A program made the translations under genes and the position numbers. A stretch of 34,171 bases of DNA from Penium margaritaceum (taxonomy: Eukaryota > Streptophyta > Zygnematophyceae > Desmidiales > Peniaceae), in assembly GCA_023375785.1 (NCBI GenBank), contig SZWC01001592.1, forward strand, positions 19,964-54,134, in the 5' to 3' direction. A model generated the notes under the pieces. It was not told where the DNA came from. It worked only from the letters and a program-made list of their open reading frames with translations, and did not search any database. Shown in pieces: positions 1 through 6,540 of this stretch. Position 1 is the first letter of the stretch. Every line of letters starts with the position of its first letter.

Positions 1-635
1 ACTCCCTCAGAAGTGGCCCACACCTGAAACAAGATCTCCCAGCAGTCAAATCCATCCTTGCTGATGTACCGTGGGGGTGGTGCCTCAAAGTCCTTTGGCT
101 GCTGCTCCGTGGGGACAGCAGCCGCAGGCTGAGGAGGGCGAGTGACGGGAAAAACTCCTGGAAGGGGGTGATCAATGGGGAAGTCAGGTGAAGATCGTAT
201 CGGGGACACGGGTGGAGGTCGGATACCCGTCTGCAGCTGACGGAGGCGCTCCTGTAGAAGACGAATCTCCCGCTCCTGGGGGTCATCCTCAAAGCCTGGC
301 ATGAATGGCTCATCATCAAGAAGGTCCTCAGGTGGCGGGGAGACCACACCAGGAGGTGAAGCAGGCGGGGCACCTGTCACGGGCACCTGAGCTGACTGCT
401 GGGTGGAGGCCGCAACGCCAGCAGCTCTCTCAGAAGTCCGCGGAGGAGCCGTGGACTGAGCGCGCAGGAGCTCAGTCAACGTGCGGATCGCGTCAGTCTG
501 CTCTCGCTGCAGACGACGCATCTCCTCCTGCATGCTGCGCAAGTCCTCAATGGCCTGCAAGCGAGGGCTCAGTACCCCTGAAGAAGAGGAAGAGGGATCA
601 CCTGGCCCCTTGTCCTTGTCGTCGGGCGAACTCAT
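1..635 (-). CDS. Gag-like N-terminal region, partial at window edge
   Basis: An uninterrupted frame of 211 codons starts at the ATG complementary to 633-635 and leaves the window still open. Residues 1-25 are acidic and Ser-rich (five Ser at 15-19). Residues 26-60 form a strong predicted coiled coil rich in Leu, Glu, Arg and Gln. Residues 61-110 are a Pro/Ala/Ser linker. Residues 106-123 are acidic (EDLLDDEP, then FEDDPQE). A second amphipathic helix covers about 121-137. A Pro-rich stretch runs from 138 to about 188. The visible end (190-211) turns globular with Trp199 and Trp206. This pattern of coiled coil, disordered linker, then a start of globular sequence fits the N-terminus of a retrotransposon Gag, and its place downstream of the PBS supports that. 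I recognise no specific domain and see no zinc knuckle, which would lie further on. The plus-strand frames over 305-823 are shadows of this one. Confidence 0.7.
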   Translation of the reverse strand, partial: MSSPDDKDKGPGDPSSSSSGVLSPRLQAIEDLRSMQEEMRRLQREQTDAIRTLTELLRAQSTAPPRTSERAAGVAASTQQSAQVPVTGAPPASPPGVVSPPPEDLLDDEPFMPGFEDDPQEREIRLLQERLRQLQTGIRPPPVSPIRSSPDFPIDHPLPGVFPVTRPPQPAAAVPTEQQPKDFEAPPPRYISKDGFDCWEILFQVWATSEG

Positions 636-660
636 GTCGCCGCTCACTATGGGACGACAT

Positions 661-727
661 GTCAAGTTTGCCAGATTTCAAAACCGTCTGCGTTTCTCGG
701 GGATTTGAAACGCTGGCAACGTTTGAC
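661..727 (-). other. Imperfect hairpin 25 nt upstream of the gag start
   Basis: Arms 661-682 and 704-727 are inverted copies. They pair as GTCAA, then TTGCCAG, then TTTCAAA (19 bp in three blocks), separated by small internal loops of 2/3 and 1/2 nt, with a loop of about 21 nt. In the element's RNA (minus strand) this structure would sit just 5' of the gag AUG. Leader hairpins of this kind can serve packaging, dimerisation or translation control in retroelements, but the function here is inference. Confidence 0.6.
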
Positions 728-759
728 TTCTCGATTGAAAATTTGGCTTTGTGTAATGC

Positions 760-830
760 TCACGTCAGCAAGTGGTTGCTGACGTCAGCACGACCTGATG
801 ACGTCAGCAACGAACAATGCTGACGTCAGC
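760..830. promoter_or_regulatory. Cluster of TGACGTCA (CRE/bZIP-type) sites
   Basis: Three perfect TGACGTCA palindromes lie at 780-787, 799-806 and 821-828. A fourth near copy (TCACGTCA) lies at 760-767, and all are followed by GC(A). Their starts are 20, 19 and 22 bp apart, close to two helical turns. TGACGTCA is an established target of plant bZIP/TGA factors and animal CREB. The cluster lies inside the retroelement leader, 125-195 bp upstream of the gag ATG in element orientation, so it could be an internal enhancer or promoter for the element. Binding is not shown. Confidence 0.5.
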
Positions 831-841
831 TCGTCCTGTCC

Positions 842-852
842 TTTTTTTTTTT
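842..852. repeat. Poly(T) tract (poly(A) in element sense)
   Basis: A homopolymer of 11 T on the plus strand lies between the TGACGTCA cluster and the GC-rich triplet tract. In the element RNA it would read as an A-rich run in the leader. Confidence 0.8.
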
Positions 853-894
853 CTTGTCACAGTTCTGTGCTGCGCGGTGGCGCGCGACAGCTCC

Positions 895-919
895 GCGGAA
901 GCTGCGTAGTAGCTTCCGC
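895..919. other. Perfect 9-bp hairpin
   Basis: GCGGAAGCT at 895-903 is the exact reverse complement of AGCTTCCGC at 911-919, with a 7-nt loop. It marks the border between the simple leader and the triplet-rich tract, and would form in RNA from either strand. Confidence 0.6.
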
Positions 920-1420
920 CCAGCTGCTGCTGCAGCTGCGTTGTCAGCTGCAGCAACAGCTGCGTAGCTGCGTGTGCAGCAGTGGCAGTGGCGGCTGCGC
1001 TGCCGCTGCTGTTGCTACGCGCGGCGGCTGCTGCTGCGTGGGGCGCTGCTGCTGCGCGCTGCAGCTGTTGCTGCCTGCCGCCGCCGCGCGCTGCTGCTGG
1101 CTGCCGTCGCCTCGCGCTAATGTTGCTGCCACTGCTGCGCTGCTGCTACTGCTGCGACTGCCGCTGCTGCTGCTGTGCTGCTGCCGCTGCTGCGCTGCTG
1201 CTGCCGACGCCGCTGTTGCTCTGCTGCTACCGCCGCTGCTGCCACGCTGCTGTGGCGGCCGCTGCTGCTGCGCGGCTGCCGCCGCCGCCTCTGCTGCTGC
1301 TGCTCTGCTGCTGCGGCTGTGGGGGGGGGGAGTGGCGGCTGCATGCACCGCAGCCGCCACACACCTCTGCGTGGCGGTACGCGCTGCTGCTGCTGTCTCA
1401 GCAGCTGCGATCTCACGTGG
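905..1420. repeat. Degenerate CTG/CCG trinucleotide tract in leader
   Basis: About 0.5 kb is dominated by GCTGCTGC, GCCGCC and related triplets, with a G10 run at 1321-1330. All frames on both strands give low-complexity peptides: Leu/Cys/Ala-rich on plus, Ala/Gln/Ser/Arg-rich on minus. The long overlapping open frames at 798-1487, 982-1443 and 1175-1534 (plus) and 944-1591 (minus) are explained by this composition and are not annotated as genes. The minus-strand frame begins inside the LTR at 1591 and crosses the PBS. It would be an upstream ORF of the element RNA if translated. Confidence 0.8.
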
Positions 1421-1547
1421 TGGGTGGAGTATGCTTACGGTGAACGGCCGTCTCCAGCAGGTCCCAAAAAATCTGCTGCAGCGGTGACTCTCACCGCTGC
1501 TGCTCTGCTGCGTCTCTGCTGCGCAGCTCAGTGAGATCTGTCTTACT

Positions 1548-1559
1548 GCTCTGATACCA
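1548..1559 (-). other. Primer-binding site for initiator tRNA-Met
   Basis: The minus strand reads TGGTATCAGAGC, the exact 12-nt complement of the 3' end of plant initiator tRNA-Met including its CCA. It abuts the LTR end (…TCTCA) with no spacer. This is the site where minus-strand cDNA synthesis is primed in many plant LTR retrotransposons. It fixes the orientation of the element as minus. Confidence 0.93.
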
Positions 1560-1702
1560 TGAGAAAGTGCGTAGAAGCTTTCTAGCAACACAGCCGCTGA
1601 CCGGGCGTCAGTGCCTAGTCAGACGGTGACGACAGTCACAGGTCGTACACACAACGGCAAGGGTTTGGCTAGGAGACACAAGTCAGAGTGTCAGAATGCT
1701 TC

Positions 1703-1714
1703 AATATAGTATAT
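1703..1714 (-). promoter_or_regulatory. Possible TATA box of the LTR promoter
   Basis: The minus strand reads ATATACTATATT about 145 bp before the LTR end, a plausible U3/R position. A second AT-rich candidate (GGTATTTATGCC on the minus strand) lies ~45 bp upstream at about 1746-1757. Which one is used cannot be told from sequence. Confidence 0.35.
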
Positions 1715-1951
1715 GCAGAGAGAAATGACAACTGACAGGTCCAGGGCATAAATACCTGCCGCGGCGCACGGCGGGTGTCGCACGCGGCAGTCCAAGAGCT
1801 GTCCTGAAACCGGCCCAAAAACACTGTTTTGACCGTAACTCTGCGCACACATGTCAGAATCCTACGCCGTCTGAACCTAGACGTGCAGAATCAAAAGACG
1901 CACGCAACGACTGGTCACATGCATGCATCCATTGACTGACAGCGAGTATGC

Positions 1952-2572
1952 AATGCAAAAACATGCAAATAGGCCTCATGCCCAGTCCGCTGAAAGGCGC
2001 CTGCAAGACGTAGAAGGCATCGCAAGGAGTCCCGGTGACATCTGGGGCTCTGGAACAGTGGTCGGTCAGCTCCAGACGGGTAGTCCGCCGCCTGTCGTCA
2101 CGCCGGTGTCACCAGGGCCGCCTGCCTCAGGGATCTGCACGAGTATGGACACGGCCGAGTGGTCACAGTAAACTGTACAGGAACGGCACAAAGCACAACA
2201 GTTTCGGGGTCTCGAGATTGGATTCTTGAGGCGTCCTTGTCCGTAAAAAAATATACGGGCTNAATGCAAAAACATGCAAATGGGCCTCATGCCCAGTCCG
2301 CCGAAAGGCGCCTGCAAGACGTAGAAGGCACAGCAAGGAGTCCCGGTGACATCTGGGGCTCTGGAACAGTGGTCGGTCAGCTCCAGACGGGTAGTCCGCC
2401 GCCTGTCGTCACGCCGGTGTCACCAGGGCCGCCTGCCTCAGGGATCTGCACGAGTATGGACACGGCCGAGTGGTCACAGTAAACTGTACAGGAACGGCAC
2501 AAAGCACAACAGTTTCGGGGTCTCGAGATTGGATTCTTGAGGCGTCCTTGTCCGTAAAAAAATATACGGGCT
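1952..2572. repeat. 311-bp near-identical tandem duplication with one N at the junction
   Basis: Copy 1 (1952-2262) and copy 2 (2263-2572) differ at only about four bases (for example near 1971, 1992 and 2016). The single ambiguous base 2262 is exactly the last base of copy 1. Duplicated U3 segments occur in LTRs, but an N at the joint of two near-identical copies is also what a failed merge or gap fill in an assembly would leave. Confidence 0.9.
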
Positions 2573-2575
2573 ACA

Positions 2576-3239
2576 GTCTAGGTGGACTCTGGTCCAAAAG
2601 ATACCTTTAGTGTGAATTTGGGGCGAGAGGAGTGTCGCGATGGAGATTCCATCGCGTCACTCCTCCTCCACCCCTTTGAGTGCCGCTAGGGCCCTGTTTC
2701 CATGTGTTTGTGTCACGTGGAAGGATTAGGCTAGGATGCATGTTTTGACATCCGTGCCCTATGACGATCGTGTCCGTTCTCGTCGTGACGTGTCTCAACC
2801 AAAATGGTTGAGGTGGCCTGTCACTCGCTCTCCTTGGACTGATTATTCTCTGGGCCTCCTTTTTGGTTCCACAATTAGTCGTTAGATAGCCCACGGCTGT
2901 TACAATGAGTTTGAGTGCATTATTAATGATTTACAAGATTTTAATACTAAGAGGATGCACTCTTTTCGGACATGTGAGGTAGAAAATTTGGACCACAACA
3001 AGGATAATGATAGGTTATCACATTGTTGATCAACACGACCAACAATTATTAACTTTCATCAATGATTGTCGACAGGCCACAATCCTTCTACTCCTCTTAT
3101 GTTAGAGTTTTGTGGAGTTTAACCAAGCAATGTATGTGTGCACAAAAACATACACATAAGAAACAAGATCTTACCTCAATCAAACGTCATCAATTCTCAT
3201 GGTTTCTTTGAATTTCACACAGTTTTGGGAACCTAAAAA
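2576..3239. other. Non-coding flank right of the LTR
   Basis: No convincing gene. It holds the long hairpin at 2627-2665, a 7-bp stem at 2794-2812 (CTCAACC / GGTTGAG) and a 12-bp palindrome TGTTGATCAACA at 3024-3035 nested with ATTGTTG / CAACAAT arms (3022-3046). The 95-codon minus frame at 2607-2894 has no recognisable features and is probably chance. Confidence 0.5.
2627..2665. other. Long hairpin, 18-nt arms with one mismatch, 3-nt loop
   Basis: GAGGAGTG, T, CGCGATGGA at 2627-2644 is followed by the loop GAT and then TCCATCGCG, T, CACTCCTC at 2648-2665. Seventeen of 18 positions pair, broken only by a T/T mismatch. It starts 52 bp outside the LTR end. Nothing in the sequence shows whether it is a transcript structure, a terminator-like foldback or a small-element end. 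Confidence 0.75.
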
Positions 3240-3506
3240 ATGCCATACCTCATCCTCGTGAAAGGTCCAATTGGTGGATTTGAGATCACGGATGCACTCC
3301 TCGGCGTACCCAAATATCTTCGCAAGCGCTACTCCTGTGCGGAGCAGGCAGAGAAACATGAAGACCTAGATAAAGGAATTAGGTATTGGCTCCGGCCTTT
3401 CATGAGCGAAGACCTTCACCCTCTCCTCCTGGCTCATACTAGTGACATAGGAGCCATGTGGAATGGTCTCCTTGCACATTGCCGTTGGAAACTTCTTGTT
3501 AAGTAG
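3240..3506 (+). pseudogene. Possible decayed copia-type Gag fragment
   Basis: An 88-codon frame opens with ATG two codons after an in-frame TAA and ends at TAG. The middle is protein-like: a Gly/Ile/Phe segment near residues 9-16, charged helix residues (Lys, Glu, Arg) near 27-46, then WLRPFMSEDLHPLLLAH followed by GAMWNGLL (about residues 50-79). The order of a Leu-rich segment, a Ser-Asp/Glu-x-Leu turn, then a Met-Trp-x-x-Leu helix resembles the UBN2/gag region of copia elements. The match is judged by eye and is weak. No PBS, protease or RT is seen nearby, so it would be a relic, or alternatively an exon of an unknown gene. Confidence 0.3.
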
Positions 3507-4146
3507 GAGTACTACTACTAACTCTTGTCGGACTCAGGGGGCCTGTTGGAAAATAGGACCCCGCCAAGATTTATTTTCTCAACAACGGTTTCGGTCCAAG
3601 ACCAAACCACCTTGACTTAAGGACCCTTCGGTCAGACTCACCGCTGGGTTCCGATGTCAAGTCATCCCCTAACAATGTAACACATCACCTGCGTTCGACT
3701 AGCAGAAAGAAGCCGTTGTTTCTGCCTTTTTTCCTATTCTGTTTGCATGATTGCATACATGGAGGACATGCATTCCCTCCTAGTTTAACGCAAAACAGTC
3801 TTTCCATCCTGTTCGCCTTCGGTTCCTTGGCTTTGCCGCCGTGTCTTCGCTCTGCTTGCCTATCGTGCATTCCATCCTCGCCCTCCACTCTCATTCCATT
3901 GCCCAACTTTCTCTCTCTGACACATCAACACAGTGCTCTTGCGATCTACAATTTTCTCACCGCACTCCCGTATACCCAAAGCTCTCAACCTCGACTCCCG
4001 CAACTCACTTGACGTTCTTTTCGGTTAACACACTACACTGTCTTGTAGCTCTTTTCTTCCATCAGCTCCTTCACATCCTCCGTGTCGTACTAAATCTGCA
4101 TGCTTCTACGATTACGCTCTCCAAAACCTTCAGTCTTCTTACAGGG
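3507..4146. other. Foldback-rich then pyrimidine-rich spacer before the satellite
   Basis: Between 3541 and 3665 there are several foldbacks: TGTTGGAAAATA (3544-3555) against TATTTTCTCAACA (3572-3584), GGTTTCGGTC against GACCAAACC around 3587-3608, and TTGACTT against AAGTCA. From about 3716 to 4146 the plus strand is C/T-rich, giving Leu/Ser/Pro-rich open frames (3716-4012, 3841-4152) that look compositional. No gene is recognised. Confidence 0.5.
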
Positions 4147-4751
4147 TCCTAGTTGTGCCCTAGTTGCGCTCTACTTGCGTCCTTCTTGGGTCCTACTTGC
4201 GCCCTAGTTGCCCCCTACTTGTGCCCCAGTTGCGTCCGAATCGCACCCTAATTGTGCCCTAGTCGTACCTTATTTGGGCACTAGCTATGCCCTAGTTACG
4301 CCGTAGTTGCGCCCTACTTGCGTCCTACTTGCTTCCTACTTGCACCCTAGTTGCGTCGTAGTTGCGTCCTAGTTGCACCCTACTTGCACCCTACTTGCAT
4401 CCTACTTGTGCCCTACTTGCGCCCTAGTTGCGTCCTAGTTTCACCCTAGTTGTGGCCTAGTTGCGCATTACTTGCGCCCTACTTGTACCCTAGTTATGCC
4501 TTAGTTTCACTCTAGTTGCACCCTAGTTGCACCCTAGTCGTGCCCTAGTTGCACCCTAGTTGCGCCCTACTTGCACCCTACTTGCATCCTAGTTGCGCCC
4601 TAGTTGCACCCTAGTTGCGCCATACTTGCGCCCTTCTTGCACCCTACTTGTGCCCTAGTTGCACCCTACTTGCACCCTGGTTGTGCCCTAGTTGCACCTC
4701 AGTTGGGCACTAGCTACGTCCTAGTTGTGCCCTGGTTACGTCCTAGTTGCA
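4147..4751 (+). repeat. 11-bp satellite, short left block
   Basis: About 55 monomers (605 bp) of the CCCTAGTTGCG family lie here, all in the same orientation as the main array. Two diagnostic marker dimers occur, with their CTAG at 4281 and 4710. They are 429 bp apart, exactly 39 monomers. The block ends abruptly at GTTGCA before non-satellite sequence. Confidence 0.95.
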
Positions 4752-5743
4752 TGTCAGAATACAAAGCAAGACCCACACTATGGAAAACCATTTATCACAT
4801 ACCCCCTTCTTACTCATTCACCCTCTGTACCACCGCCAGTAGAAGTACTCAAATATTTGGAGAAGTATGCCTGTTCACCGTCGCCATACCAGGTTTTTAT
4901 CCTTGCCCTTGGAAAATGCGAAAGCACCGGTCATCGCACAAACCTTAACGTTTGGAACCTCGCGCGACCCGACCCAAGGTACACGACAAGAATCGGTTTG
5001 TGCTGCTCATAAGCCGAGGAGACCAGACCTTCTCGGAAGATAGTGCCGACATCAACCCGCGTATGGCACCACGATGGACAACATCCAAGACATGTGCCAA
5101 GCGACCAAGAGGCGCTGCACACCACAGAACCACTAGCAACAGCACAGTGGCCTCTGTGTCACGCATGCTACCGTCCTCCGTAGACGGTGATCCCATTGTC
5201 CTATGAGGCACTTCTTTTGGAACCTAGATTCAGTACGTAAGAGACCAGGAACCGTGTTACTCTCTGTCCCTCATTGTCAATCTATCAATCCTATCAACTA
5301 TCGTTTCACTTCACATCATTGCCGCTGCCCTTGGTCCTTCGCTTCCACTTCGACCTCGTGCACATCTCTCGCCTTCAATCCAGTTCTCCTAAGACCCCAT
5401 GCCTCACAAGTGACTCTCATAGATTTCAACTGTAGTCTGTCTTTTGAACTCATGCTTCTCGTTCCATAGTCCAGTGACGTCACTCGCGCTCCGTTGTATC
5501 CCTTTCATTACGCTAGAGGTCACACCACAGGACGCTCAAGCTCATCCGTTGTGAACCTTCCTTGTCATGACTATTCTAGCTATTGCTCTGCCTTTCTCAG
5601 CGTCCAACAGTATCCTCTGGCCGCTCCTGTGACTTCATCCCTCCGGATGCTTTTTGCAATTTCCAGGTTGCTTCAGCCGACTCACTTATCTTCCCTCCAA
5701 TACTGTTGTGACTTCCACAACTTCTCTTATCTTCCTGACACTA
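4752..5743. other. About 1 kb non-satellite interruption
   Basis: This separates the short block from the main array. The left part (4752-5210) has mixed composition with overlapping short open frames on both strands (4725-5012, 4952-5206, 4945-5211), none of which I recognise. The right part (about 5220-5743) is pyrimidine-rich like 3716-4146. The outer ends read TGTCAG (4752-4757) and CTGACA (5735-5740), a 6-bp inverted match, but no target-site duplication is visible. It may be an insertion into a once continuous array, or unique DNA between two separately expanded blocks. Confidence 0.5.
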
Positions 5744-5857
5744 CACCCTAGTTGCACCCCAGTTGCACCCTACTTACGGCCTAGATGCGTCCTACTTGCG
5801 CCCTAGTTGCGCCCTAGTTGCGCCCTAGTTGCGCCCTAGTTACACCCTAATTGCACC

Positions 5858-6540
5858 TTAGTTGGGCACTAGCTATGCCCTAGTTGTGTCCTAGTTGTGT
5901 TCTAGTTGTATCCTAGTTTCCTCCTACTTATGCCCTACTCACACCCTACTTGTACCCTAGTTGTGCCCTACTTGCACCCTAGTTTCACCACAGTTGGGTA
6001 CTAGCTACGTCCTAGTTATGCCCTAGTTGCGCGCTAGTTGCATACTAGTTGCGCCCTAGTTGTACCCTTGTTGTGTCCTAGTTGTGCCCTATTTGCGTCC
6101 TAGTTGCGTGCTAGTTGTACCCTAGTTGCCCCCTACTTACGCCCTTCTTGCGCCCTACTTGCGTCCTAGTTGCGCCCTAGTTGCACTCTAGTTGCGCCCT
6201 ACTTGTGCCATATTTGTACCCTACTTGTGCCCTAGTTGCGCCCTAGTTGCAATGTAGCTGTACCCTACTTGTGCCCTACTTGTGTCCTAGTTGTGTCCTA
6301 GTAGCACCCTTGTTGTGCCCCACGTGCGTCCTACTTGCGCCCTAGTGACACCCTACTTGCGTCCTAATTGCGCCCTAGTTGCGCCTCAGCTGGAAACTAG
6401 CTATGCCCTAGTTGTGTCATAGTTGCGTCTTAGTTGCACCCTAGTTGCGTCCTACTTGCGTCCTAGTTGGGCCCTATTTGCGCCCTGTTTGCGCCCGAAT
6501 TGCACCCTAGTTGCACCTCAGTTGGACACTAGCTACATCC
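5858..6540 (+). repeat. Marker-dimer higher-order blocks (best regular example)
   Basis: Within the array a variant pair, CCTCAGTTGGG followed by CACTAGCTACG, recurs about 90 times by eye over 25 kb. In this stretch its CTAG lies at 5869, 6001, 6397 and 6529, giving spacings of 132, 396 and 132 bp (12, 36 and 12 monomers). Elsewhere spacings of 121, 132, 143, 176, 187 and 209 bp are common. This indicates amplification of blocks of about 11-13 monomers with later loss or decay of markers. Confidence 0.8.

Larger units (their letters stand above)
1..2575 (-). mobile_element. LTR retrotransposon, 5' portion (partial)
   Basis: Read on the minus strand, the parts fall in canonical order: an LTR (2575 to 1560) bounded by TG and CA, a 12-nt PBS starting directly at the LTR end, a ~0.9 kb leader, and a gag-like ORF starting at 635 that runs off the window at base 1. 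A PBS matching initiator tRNA-Met (TGGTATCAGAGC) is established for plant Copia and Gypsy elements, so the superfamily cannot be decided from it. Protease, reverse transcriptase, integrase, polypurine tract and the 3' LTR would lie left of the window. The base pairs after the LTR (GTCTA, 2576-2580) are the inferred target-site duplication, which cannot be confirmed without the other end. Confidence 0.85.
1560..2575 (-). mobile_element. 5' LTR (about 1016 bp, with internal duplication)
   Basis: The inner end is fixed by the PBS at 1559. Read on the minus strand the LTR starts TGTAGCCCG at 2575 and ends TTTCTCA at 1560, giving the expected TG…CA termini. The outer limit is inferred from the TG dinucleotide, from sequence identity with the duplicated block stopping there, and from the change to unrelated sequence beyond 2576. 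It holds a TATA-like stretch and a 311-bp tandem duplication in the U3-side half. Without that duplication it would be about 705 bp. The short frames at 1923-2540 repeat with the duplication and are not considered genes. Confidence 0.75.

Noticed and set aside
305..823. 172-codon plus-strand ORF
   Set aside because: A shadow of the minus-strand gag-like frame, which has the PBS/LTR context and a coherent coiled-coil protein pattern.
798..1591. Leu/Cys- or Ala/Gln-rich protein genes on both strands
   Set aside because: Overlapping frames on both strands arise from CTG/CCG triplets. The region is the retroelement leader.
2066..2540. Pair of duplicated small genes (64, 82, 107 codons)
   Set aside because: They lie inside the LTR and are copied by the 311-bp duplication. 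One crosses the N, and there are no protein features.
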